Shown here: positions 11,340-20,880 of the stretch, piece after piece
How the letters are laid out: every line of letters starts with the position of its first letter
How positions within the stretch are numbered: the first letter of the stretch is position 1
Assembly (NCBI GenBank): GCA_963573305.1
Contig: OY754327.1
Location: forward strand, 182,164,386 to 182,228,385
Direction: 5' to 3'
DNA from: Pyrrhosoma nymphula
Taxonomy: Eukaryota > Arthropoda > Insecta > Odonata > Coenagrionidae
DNA: 64,000 nucleotides
Made by a program: the position numbers and the translations under genes
Notes under the pieces: generated by a model
Database searches by the model: none
What the model was told of the DNA's origin: nothing
The model's input: the letters and a program-made list of their open reading frames with translations, nothing else

Positions 11340-12590
11340 CACTTTCATACGCAGAAACTGGAGGAAGGGCTGGGAGAAAGGGGGAGGTAGAGAGGAAGGG
11401 AGTGAGAGATACTGTCAAAGAAGTAGAGAGACGGGAGAGTGATGGACCGAAAGAGAGAGAGAGGAAGAGAGCAAGGGGGGAGGGGCAATCGGTTTTCAGG
11501 AGACTACGGGGCAGGCGAGCGCGTGTTTCGGGTGTCGCTCGGCTGAGGGCGCTGTCGGACGGTGACACTGCGTGCGAAAAAAAAAGGGTTTGGTGTGTGA
11601 ACGGAAGGGTACCCACAGGGTGCGACGGCGGAGAGGCTGAGTGGGGGAGGGGGCTTGGGAGGCGAGAGGGGCCAGGGGGTGGTCTCGAGTTATCCATCCC
11701 CTTATACGCAATGCGGGATCATATCCAGCCCCGCGCCGGGTTTAATAGTGGGCTGTAAACTCGGATGGGGGCGCTGTGGAGAGCATGGGGTGGGGGGAGG
11801 GTTGGTTGGGAGGGAGTTGGGGTGGGGGAGGATGTGATGCCGGGAGTGGGGGACGTGGTTGAGTGCGAGGAGAGGGACACGTGGAACGGTGAGGGGGAAG
11901 AGGGGAGTTGGAACAGAGAGAGAGAGGAATAGGATGGGGGAATGTTGGCAGCACTACGTTCGACGTGGGGTTAGAGATGGAGCGTGGTAGAGATGATGCA
12001 GGGAGTGAGGAAAAAGGTGAGGTCTGATGCGCCGCGGGGGGGAGTGGAGGGAGAGGGAAAGGGGTGAGTGAGGGGAAGGAGAGGGTGAGCCGTGGAGCAG
12101 TGCGACGGAATGAGCACTATAAAAGAAGGGAATATAAAGTAAGATTAAGGACCACCGGAATGAGAGAGGAAGGGAGCGGAGGACGAGAGGAGGTGCTGTG
12201 TGGGTGGGAGGTGGAGAGAGGGAGACGCAGTGGCTTATATAAACGTGGTAGATATGAATGAGCAAGGCGGTTTCAGCCGTCACACTCTTTGTGGGTGGGC
12301 GGGGGGCGTTGTTGAAGGGATTGGGGGGATGAGGGGGGTTGTGATGGGAACGGGGGACTCCATGCGTCGTGCCGAGAGTAGCTGCTCTGCTACAAGAGCG
12401 GGCGGGAGAGTGATGGGCGAGGAGGATAAGGTGGCGTCGCCTGTGGGTGGAAATGGAAAACAAAGGAGTCGTAACGAAGGGGGCGGGGTGCAATTATGGA
12501 CCTCTGTAGCGGGAGGAGGCTCATCAAAAGGGAAAAGGGGGGGTGGAGGAGAGGGGAATGGGAGGGTGGAGTGGGTGTTGTTTCCCATAC
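11340..12590. repeat. 1.25-kb purine-rich (GA/GGT) island
   Basis: The plus strand is overwhelmingly purine, with GAGAG and GGGAG blocks, poly-G near 11790-11830 and CpG in the first 200 bp. A TATAAA-containing stretch lies near 12116 and another TATATAAAC near 12236, giving weak promoter-like signals. The opposite strand opens long Pro/Ser/His-rich ORFs because pyrimidine DNA rarely makes stops. Triplex or G-quadruplex formation is plausible. I do not see a real coding exon. Confidence 0.6.
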
Positions 12591-13085
12591 CATTGCTCTC
12601 TCTTAAAACCACGCGGCTCCCGACAGAAACTCTCCCCCCTTCATCTTCTCCCCTGCGCCTCTCGTTTTTCAGCGGTTTTTTTTATTTACTTCCTCCGGTG
12701 GGTGCTCACGCGGGGGCGGATATGGATTGGTGGGTGATGCTTCGTCCGTGATGGAGTTGTTCTTGGGCGATGCGATGGGGGAGAGCGTGTCGGGCGATTT
12801 CTCCCGCGCCACGGAGTTTAGTGAGGAGTGGAAGGTGTTGATTGTGGGTTCGGGAGACGCGGTGCCGCGGGAGTTTTTCCTCGTTTGCAGCCGACGCTCG
12901 GTAGGGGGAGGCACTGACTCCCAATCTCTCCCCCCTTCCCCTATCTCCTGGCTGGAGAGGGTGGGAGTCGATGGAACCTCTGACTGCTCGGTCAAGCGAA
13001 GCTCTTCTCGAGTGGCCGAGGGGGGAAAATTGCCCCAACCGATAGATAGATGGGGTCGTCACTCGATTATATGTTTCACATAAGT
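12591..13085. other. C/T-rich flank of the purine island, grading into CpG-containing DNA
   Basis: The skew inverts sharply: about 12590-12700 is C/T-rich after 1.2 kb of purines. 12720-13060 is mixed and CpG-containing, with overlapping 118-codon ORFs on both strands but no recognisable protein. Confidence 0.45.
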
Positions 13086-13560
13086 GATTACTCGTGGTGT
13101 GCAGAGATTCCCCTCATTTTCTAATCCAACCCGCATGACTTTTCCTTTCTCGTATATGTCTTTCATGTCTGACGTATTCTCCTTTAATACAGTTTGAGTT
13201 TTCCTAAGTTTTGGACGGTGCATATTAAGAACGAAGAATTTTCCACTAATGGGAATTTGGCTAAGCTGAAGCCTCTTAAGAATATAGTTTTACTCCATTT
13301 AGTTTCATTCGTTACTAATATTAGTTATTTTTAAAGTCTCAGGGATACAGTTGATCGATTTTGTTTGAATTAGCAGAATAAGCTACTTTATAAAATATAA
13401 AAGTCATAGATATGAAATTACATCCTAATCCCAATTGGAGGAAAGCGTTATATCTTAAAAATATTTTAGGTATCCGGGGGCAGTACAATAGCTCAATTTT
13501 GAAGCCATGGGATCTCCATAATTTTCAAAAGCCTAAAATTTCAAAAAATGCTTAGAATGT
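13086..13560. other. AT-rich non-coding stretch
   Basis: No supportable feature. Confidence 0.5.
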
Positions 13561-13564
13561 AGAT

Positions 13565-13598
13565 CTCCTGGGTTTCCAGCCCGGTGGAAACCCGGGAG
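13565..13598. repeat. Short inverted repeat with 13-bp stem
   Basis: CTCCTGGGTTTCC (13565-13577) pairs with GGAAACCCGGGAG (13586-13598) around an 8-nt loop, with one G-U pair. It is too short and isolated to assign to an element family. Confidence 0.7.
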
Positions 13599-13599
13599 C

Positions 13600-14380
13600 T
13601 CAATGTTCAAAGGCCTTCATCGCATGTAAATGAATGCTTTTATATTATTTACATTTTTTAGAATGATTTCTTTCAATGAATTTTTATTATTATTTGATGA
13701 CTATTGATGAAAATACATCATCCCGATTACAATTATCTATTTGCATGTTATTTATAGGCGATGCATTATTCAGTGGTGTCGATTAAATTTGGTGGCGTTT
13801 AGGCATTAGAGGTTTGGATTGGAAAAGGAGGAGTGGACTAAACTTGTGCTCCAACGCATGCAAGTTCCCCCAAAATTTCTAAAAATCTTAAGAAAAATAC
13901 TTTTAGTTGAAAAAATGAGGTCGTTTAATCGTCTGAACGCTATGGTAATACATATTAAATTAATGTTTTAGTGCCCATCCGAACTAATTCCTTCTCGGCA
14001 CCCAGCGTAGGATATGTTGATACCTTTTGACTTTTAATCAGAAGCTATGATACTTTCGGCAGGTAGGTGTAATGGGATACAGTGCGGATGTTACTCCCTA
14101 TACTGAATAAGTAGGAAACACATTTTAGCTAAACACCCCAGCATAAAATAATTCCTCTTATTATTATTTTGAATTTTAAAAACTAAAACACGTATGGAAG
14201 CACCGAAAATTATAATGCCCTCGTGAATGTACAAAGTGAGCAAAGCGGAAACCGGACAATATTTGACGCTTTCGAATCCCACGTTGCGCAGTCCTCCAGT
14301 CTGAATATTAACTGCCTAAATCATTGTTCGTTAGACAGTCGATCGTACTAGTTTTTCTCCATATTTATGTTGAAGGCTAA
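13600..14380. other. AT-rich non-coding stretch
   Basis: No supportable feature. Confidence 0.5.
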
Positions 14381-14389
14381 TGCAAAGAT

Positions 14390-14740
14390 TTGCTTCACTT
14401 CCCTGCATGACCTTGGTTTGGGCTCTGCAAGGAAAGCCAAGAGAAGCGCCGATTGGAGCAACTATGAGACTCATCACGCTCAGTGATTAGTGGATGATTA
14501 GGTTCCCCGGCGTCGGTTTCGGCAGCCGTACCCGCCTTAAACGAGTACACGGCGACGGTTAATCAAGGACGGATGGGGAACACGGAAAGTCGACGGCTGC
14601 TCTCGCAAGGAAGGAAGCGCGGCGTCTCTCACCATCGCCTGATATCGCATCCCTACCCAAGCCCCAGAGCCTCTCCCCTCCCCTCACCTCTCTCTGCATG
14701 TCTCTTCCTCCGACTTGCAGTCGGAGAATGCTATGATGCA
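14390..14740. promoter_or_regulatory. GC-richer block with homeodomain-type sites
   Basis: Stands out from its AT-rich flanks. It holds GATTAGTGGATGATTAGG and GACGGTTAATCAAGG (TAAT/GGATTA-type cores) beside CpG-rich sequence such as CCCGGCGTCGGTTTCGG. The pattern is that of a conserved enhancer, but conservation is not testable here and no coding frame is recognised. Confidence 0.3.
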
Positions 14741-14744
14741 CCCC

Positions 14745-15630
14745 GTGCTAACGATAACAAGACTGAAAATAAACTTGCACCGCTTAAATCCTCGGTTGAA
14801 TGGAGGTGTTATTTTGGTGCTTATTTTAAACCAGAGCATCGGGTTGCTGAATATAGCGATACACAGTTAGTAAGCCGTTAGGAGCCCGCTGCTGCAGCAG
14901 TGGCCTTCATCATTTATTTTTTTTTCACCGATAAGCAAAAATTTCAGTGCAAATTGCTCTTTACTGTAAGTGGTCTTCCTGCGGAAATATACGGAAGCGA
15001 TCTCCTCACGTGAATGCTGAGCTGAAGTTGAAATGTTTCAACTATGTCCATACCCCGCAAGCATCCTTCGGAGATGTTAGGTATTTGTAAGAGGTGAAGT
15101 TTCACCAAACGCCCTACATTTTATGCTAAGAATGTTTTAGCAGTTGCATTGCAGTCATAAAGAATTAATTGACCGAGCCTTTACATAATTAGATAGGCAT
15201 ACAATAATTTAGAATATGAAGTAGAATGCTGATATTAGTGGTTTGCATTATACATACATTGGATTTCTGCTATCATTGCAACTTTTCAAGCAAACTTCCA
15301 GGCTTATCCAGTCTAAATAGTGACTATGGCGATTGCTAATCGTTTTCTGAAAGAGTGTCACCGATCGGCAGTATAGTACCCTGATGGTAACGAATGTTTG
15401 TGGTTACCGCGATCTAGCTGCGGTATTACCTTAAGACGTCATCCTCAAATGCACAAGTGAATATGTTTTCTAGTTTTGTTTTTTATATAATTCATCGTAG
15501 TATGCGGAGGGTAATTCCCATTCTAGTTTTAGTAGTAGGGCTGTACGACTAATGAAACTATCGTAACGACTCTCTTCGTATAAACCTATCGTTGCGATCT
15601 TTTACATGTTCTGCCGATATTCATGTCACA
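14745..15630. other. Non-coding stretch
   Basis: Mostly AT-rich. A small imperfect inverted pair (GGTAACGAATG...GTGGTTACC) lies near 15388-15411. Nothing else supportable. Confidence 0.45.
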
Positions 15631-15635
15631 CTCCA

Positions 15636-15900
15636 TTTGGTTGGTTAGTAATTGAGGAAGGGTTGAGAGAAACCTAGCGATCTGCTATTATAGTAAGGCG
15701 CCAAGGGGACCACAATTTCAAGTCCCATCCGACGGACACGGAACTATACTTGAGTGTTCTCTAAGTGGCACCCAATTTGGGGTAGGGATTCCACTGAAAA
15801 ATATCCCACACTGCCTGGATTTGAACCGAGACCCTCTGAATGGGAAGCCAGTACTCAAGTCATCACCACATCCCAATCCCTCACACGTTCCATAACAGTA
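15636..15900 (-). mobile_element. tRNA-derived SINE, same family as 60.72 kb
   Basis: On the minus strand a tRNA-like head near 15885-15815 has an A-box-like TGTGGTGATGACTTGAG and a B-box-like GGTTCAAATCC. The body shares GTCCGTCGGATG and GTGGTCCCCTTGGCGC with the element at 60.72-61.03 kb. Both end with a CCTCAATT...ACCAACCAA tract (here 15636-15660). A polymerase III promoter head, a family-specific body and a shared 3' end are the marks of a SINE. It would be mobilised by a partner LINE, which I cannot identify. Confidence 0.75.
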
Positions 15901-15974
15901 TTTTAGCTTACCTTGCAAAGATCTCAAATACTAGCAGTGCATCAAAGTGATGTGTAGCAACGGAGAAATAGCCA

Positions 15975-16019
15975 CATTCCCCTACTGCCTAATGTGAAAC
16001 ATTAGGCAGTAGGGGAATG
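15975..16019. repeat. Perfect 21-bp hairpin with 3-nt loop
   Basis: CATTCCCCTACTGCCTAATG plus T (15975-15995) is the exact reverse complement of 15999-16019, separated only by GAA. No mismatch is present. It sits between a SINE and foldback B. Such perfect short palindromes can arise by template switching, or as a miniature foldback, or as an assembly/sequencing artefact. Confidence 0.85.
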
Positions 16020-16208
16020 AGCTGGGCTCGTGAGCATGAGGGGCATGTGAGCTGGTGCTCGTTATTTTGAAGAATGAAAAGTTTCGTGTTTATTGGGGCT
16101 ACCGGATCGGTAATCAATATATAAATCTTCCCTTGAACTTAATTGCAAAGATTAAAATCGCGATTCCGATGGATTCTAAGTATGAAAGAAAGTTCAGTTT
16201 ATTAGTAG

Positions 16209-16436
16209 TTATGATTAATGATAATATTAGAACTTTACTACAACATTTATTATTGCACGACGCGTTTCACCGATTTGCAGCATCATCAGGTATAACTATG
16301 CTGGTTATGCTGTAAATCGGTGAAGCGCGTCGTGCAATAAAACTTTTTGTAGAATAGTACTAACATTATCATTAATCATGAGTACTAATACAATAAATTA
16401 CTACGAAGTGAAGCCTGCCACTATCAAGTTTAAAAG
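16209..16436. repeat. Foldback repeat B with hammerhead-like arms
   Basis: Inverted arms 16209-16290 and 16300-16380 surround a loop of about 9 nt. On the minus strand the left arm reads CTGATGA (complement of 16283-16289), T, GCTG, CAAAT, CGGT, GAAA (complement of 16265-16268), CGCGTC, GTGC, then AATAAA (complement of 16246-16251). The right arm on the plus strand has a decayed first box, GCTG/CGGT intact, GAAG in place of GAAA, CGCGTCGTGC and AATAAA at 16336-16341. The right arm continues into a tract (16401-16430) shared with foldback C. This places B and C in one family. The hammerhead reading is inference. Confidence 0.65.
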
Positions 16437-16489
16437 TTCAGTGTGCCCTGTCCGTTTGCCTTGCTTTCACCGGAGATTTCCTAACGGTG

Positions 16490-17070
16490 CATTGAGTCGT
16501 AGTCTGAACCTGGGAGAGGGAGGGAAGAAGAAGGAACGAGCGACCCCCGTTTGACTTGGGCGGAGGGTGCTCGGAGGGCGATGGCACCCGCACCCACCCA
16601 CCCACCCTCACCCGCCCGCGCCGCACGCACCAACAGCGATAAGGCGACAACCCCGCGTGGTGCGTGACATGCGCCCGCGATGACAGCTGTAAAAACGCCT
16701 CGCCGTCGCGCTGGCCGGCGTGATTTGGCTCCGGCTCCCGCCCCGACCCAAGGTCGTTCTAACCCTGCTGCCTAGCATTACTAGGAATGGGGGGGAAGCT
16801 ATGCTAATGCGCAATACGTATATAAATGGATGCGAGCATTCGTTCGATGCAAATCCCATCGCATGATGTGACGTCGCGGTCGCCCGATGGCCGCCCGCTT
16901 CTCGGAACCAACGGCGTCTCTCGCCGATTGAGAGGCGAACCAATGCGCGCCGCCGCTCAATATTTATGCTCGGTTGCGAATAAAATGCAGATTCGCGGAT
17001 TTCGAGAAGAGGGTTGTTGGAGCTCCCTATTTACTGCGCTTGTCCCTTTCGTGTGGTGGAACATCGAATA
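16490..17070. promoter_or_regulatory. CpG-rich block, candidate promoter or conserved non-coding element
   Basis: Strongly CpG-enriched for this window (for example 16610-16740 and 16870-16960). 16815-16870 includes ATATAAATGGATGCGAG and an exact POU octamer ATGCAAAT (near 16849). 16955-17000 includes CAATATTTATGCTCGG and CGAATAAAATGCAG. No coding frame is recognised. This is the best candidate regulatory block in the left third of the window. It could be an enhancer of a distant gene or a promoter whose first exon I cannot see. Confidence 0.4.
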
Positions 17071-17074
17071 GAGG

Positions 17075-17545
17075 AGGTAATTTTACTACTGTGGCATTGC
17101 GCATTCTGAAATGCGTCACCATTTCAACGGGACATGATCGGAAAGGCATAGCTATCGAGAAAATACTTATCTAGTGATCAGTATATCAAATGATGGATTA
17201 AGTCAAAGCTAATTCCAAAATGATTTCCCTTGGATGACTAAAAGAGCTCATATTTTTAAAAATTTTATTAGAAATGGAATGCTCTTCAGTTAACTTTCAT
17301 GTTGATTAGACAAGTTTTTCTTTTCCGGTATAATTTTATGGCAATGCGACTTCTTATGCGACGATGAGATCACTTCTCACTCTTTCGGCCAATCTTTTAA
17401 TAATCAATCAAAAACTATGAAATGCTGCCCGTGAAGCTAATATTTAAACTCTGTTTTCTATCACGAAGAAAAGGCGGTGTTTTGTAAGAAAGGTAAGAAA
17501 AAATAAAGCAATTTTCAACAAAAACTAAACTAATGAGCTATTTAT
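17075..17545. other. AT-rich non-coding stretch
   Basis: No supportable feature. Confidence 0.5.
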
Positions 17546-18460
17546 CATACTAATAATATAAAAATTGAATGGTGTCTGTGTCTGTCTGTTGCTCAATCAC
17601 GTAAATACTACTGAACCGATTGAACTGATATTTGGCATGTAGTGAGAAAATGTATTTAAGTGTAACGTAGGCTATATAAAAAAGCCCTCAGGGCCCCCGA
17701 AGGCCCTGGTGGTCCATGCTAAGCATTGAGTTCGGTGCAGTGGTTTCATTTTTTCTTTTTAAAAGTACTTTCACTCACAATAGAGGGCTGGGATTTCTTT
17801 TATCGGATGGCTGAATAAATGAAGTTTCTAATTCTTTCAATCGATTTTATTTTCCGCTACGTAATTGTGTGAAAATCATGTTTTTTGCTGAAAAATCTCA
17901 CATTTTTCTCGGAAATCAACAATAGCATATTTCCTTGACAACCCGAGATTTGATTTCCAAAGGATATTCACGCCTATGGCATTTAAATACCAAGTTTTCC
18001 TGCAGGCCCATGCTAGCATGTAGAAAGAAAATCTGTATAAGAAGGGCCCAGAGGAAGGGCCCCATGATTGATTGCTTCAGGGGTATCGATAAATTCAATG
18101 CATATTTACAAGTACCTATACTCTTCAATGTCTATTCTCAAAGTAGCTCTCATAGGGGCACTGCATGCATATGGGAGAACACTTACGTAGTAAACGATGC
18201 ACATAACAAACATGGCGATGTTTATTATCGTTTAATACTCAGATGTGTTATATGTAGTGGGACCATCTGCCTCTCATTACGATTGAGAACTGATTTTTGA
18301 CCAATTCTCACATCATTAACGTTACGAGTTATTTGTATATATGTTTAAAAGTGTTAAAGTGCAGTAAACTTACATTCACTCAATCATCGAGTTGCCTATT
18401 CTAGACTCTCTCTCGCCGCTGTGTTTCCCCTCCTTGGACTTAAAAGTATATCCATCAACA

Positions 18461-18639
18461 TGCCTAATAGAAAAAATAGTAACCTTTCGAATCAATCTTC
18501 TAAAGCAAGAGGAATGTCTTCTGTGCAAGAAAATGAGCCCTTGCATGAAAAACGACAAAGGTTAGACTTGGATACTCAAAGACATGCCCACCAGCGATCT
18601 CATGAGAATCTCCCCGTGGTGTTTCTCGGGTTACGCTAA
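18461..18639 (+). pseudogene. Helitron protein N-terminal start fragment
   Basis: The frame begins MPNRKNSNLSNQSSKARG and continues with NEPLHEKRQRLDLDTQRHAH before a stop at 18639. The order 'MPNRK-basic-SNL', then 'NEP..RLERLR..RQRHAxQR', is how many arthropod Helentron Rep/helicase proteins begin, with runs of RL/RQR repeats. About 60 codons remain of a protein usually over 1,000 residues long. A segment I cannot align (18640-18800) follows before the next recognisable piece, so the Rep core has been deleted. Confidence 0.5.
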
Positions 18640-18802
18640 GAACCGCACAAATTTCATCCTATCCCAACCTACGGACGGGTAACCAGCTATAAATCCGATT
18701 CAAATATAAACCCATCTGTTTCGAAACTTCAACCTGTTTTAAGATGGCGGAAATTATAATGACGTCACTAGATGCTTCTTACCCGAAAGAAGAACGGAAA
18801 TT

Positions 18803-19362
18803 CTGCTCAATGAACGGCATCCGTGCATGAAAATCGACAAGTGCACTAAGAATCACCATAGATTTTTTATTTAGCAACCGAAACCAATGATTATGGCTAC
18901 CCTTTATGCCGAATGCGCAGTCCGGGTGATGGAAGATTCATAGGTCAAATAAACATGGCTGCTGCTGCAAATAATCCTTTTGGCGTTGTCAACCGCTGGA
19001 TTGTACCCTATTCTCCAATCCTGATTAAGACACTCAACGCACATATCAACGTTGAATTGTGCAACTAAATTAAGTCATTGAATGCAAATATATTTATGTA
19101 CACAAGGGAAGCGATCAAGCTGTTAATCACTCAGAAGACGGCTCAAGAGAACAGGAGGGACGAGGTGACCACCTATCAACCTGGGTGTTATATAAGTAGT
19201 AATGTGTCTGCGTGGACCATTTTTGAGTTTCCCGTGCATGAAAGAGGGCCAGCAGTTACACATCTCTCCGTGCACCTGGAAAACAGTCAGCGTGTCTACT
19301 ACAACGAACACAACGTACAAGATAGGTTACGAACTCCTCAAATGACCACGCTGACCGTTTAA
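18803..19362 (+). pseudogene. Helitron_like_N / linker-region fragment
   Basis: Read with one frameshift and one stop, this gives HPCMKIDKCTK, then ATETNDYGYP and RSPGDGRFIGQ, then VVNRWIVPYSPILIKTLNAH and INVELCN. After a stop (19066-19068) in the same frame come IKSL, then PGCYISSNVSAW, FEFPVHERGPAVTHLSVHLE and NSQRVYYNEHN. Each block matches, in order, the segment lying after the HUH Rep motifs and before the helicase in Helitron proteins. The frameshift is near 18866-18870. The fragment ends at 19362, just before the element's 3' end, so the helicase is deleted. It confirms the identity of the enclosing element and its orientation. Confidence 0.85.
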
Positions 19363-19443
19363 CTTCAGGATTTGTGGTTTTCTTATAAAATAAGTTCAAT
19401 GTTTTTCACACCCGTTGAATTTAAACGGGTACCTTCCGCTAGT

Positions 19444-20480
19444 AATCATATAAAAATTAGTTAATCGTACCTCATCGCAAAAACATGTCATTCAAAATAT
19501 AATCCTGGATAGTTGGCATTTGAAGAATTAATTTGGTCTTTAATGAAGTAGGATGGAATGAGTGAAGTCTTCTCGGGTGTGGCACCGGGTTAAGGCATTC
19601 CATAGCCCAGTTTATTTCACAAAAATAACTCATTTATTCAAGCCGGATGAAGTTTTTCAGGATATCTTATCGTAAACGATTTAATTGGCTGCAAACTAGA
19701 AATTCTTTACCTGAAATAAAAAAATTGTGTCTGTTATTTCCTTTAGTTAATGAAGATTACTGCTCTTAGTTAGAGTACTCTTTCAGGAGATGAATACGGC
19801 CCACAAATCCCTGAAATGGCCAATTGCTCAGGCGAAAATGAATGTTCCTGTATTAATTGTGTCGTATCATTCCAATGTGCTTGCACTGCTCTTGCGATTC
19901 TCTTGAATTATAGTTTAGTTTGGTTTTCTGGTAACTATTCCAAGAAAATATGGACGCCACATTAAATTTCAAAATTCCAGCATTTGTTTTTGTTTTTTGA
20001 TTTTTATATAGTTTATCATAGTGTGTTAGACATGGCAATGCTTGAAATGTTTGGAAAAACAATTTTTACAACATAGCTGACATTGAAAGTGTACCTTTCA
20101 GTTTGGAGCTTTCAGTTTGGGTTACATACTGAAATTAATTTGTATACTTTTTTGTGTATAACAACTGATATTTTGCTAACATGTTTACAACACATTTGAT
20201 GTGTAGTTCACAAATATACTTAAACATCAGGGGGTATATGTAGCTACAACTGAAAATATTTAAACAAAGGTACAATAACTGGTCAATATGTAATGTGGGT
20301 CACAGTGGAATAGCCCATATGTATTTTAGTATTTATATATTAGAACTTTTAGAACTAAAATTAATTTTGGGCATCGTAGAAATCCATTTGGAGGTCCATG
20401 TCTTCAGAGAGGGGAGGGAGTACATTTATTGGCGAGAGACCATGCAATGAACACCCCACCGAATTAATTTCCTTTATCGG
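19444..20480. other. AT-rich non-coding stretch
   Basis: A small direct repeat of CTTTCAGTTTGG lies near 20095-20120. Nothing else supportable. Confidence 0.5.
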
Positions 20481-20504
20481 GTGTAAATAATATGAAAGGT
20501 ATCG

Positions 20505-20880
20505 TCATGATGTATGGCCGCGGTGGAAAGTTGTGGAGTGGGGAGGGGGAAGGAAGGGAGAGGGGGAGCAGGAGGGGGGATTCTCCCAGGGTACCCCGCG
20601 GGGAAACACTCTTTATTATATCAGCTATTAATGTACATCAAATATTGCTCACCTGGCCGACATTAACCAATTAGTTGCGAGTGTATCCCCGCAGGAAAAG
20701 GAACCGTTCGCGGCTCCGGCTCCCTCGTCGCCGTGTTCCGGCCCTGTTCCCTTGCTGCTTCGATCCAGTTTGCCTTTGCCGAGAGATTAATTTTTCCAAT
20801 GGCGTCAGCATTGCGGTTTCCACCTTCACAACTCACTCACTCTAAGGAGTAACCCGTACCCGTAACAATCCAGTGCTTGG
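20505..20880. other. GC-richer block: G-rich tract then CpG-containing DNA
   Basis: 20518-20600 is GGAGG-type purine DNA. 20690-20790 is CpG-containing (CGTTCGCGGCTCCGGC and CCCTCGTCGCCGTG). No protein is recognised; it could be regulatory. Confidence 0.35.

Larger units (their letters stand above)
17547..19443 (+). mobile_element. Internally deleted Helentron/Helitron relic
   Basis: The left end, ATACTAATAATATAAAAATT followed by TGTCTGTCTGTTGC and ACTGAACCGATTGAAC (17547-17627), is the usual 5' signature of invertebrate Helentrons. The right end has the small hairpin CCCGTT/AACGGG (about 19411-19429) and then TACCTTCCGCTAGT (to 19443), the usual 3' signature. Between them lie a protein start (18461 on) and a region from the Helitron_like_N/linker part (18803-19362). 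The HUH Rep catalytic motifs, the PIF1-type helicase and, if ever present, an endonuclease are absent. The element cannot move by itself. Rolling-circle transposition is known for the family, not shown here. Confidence 0.8.
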
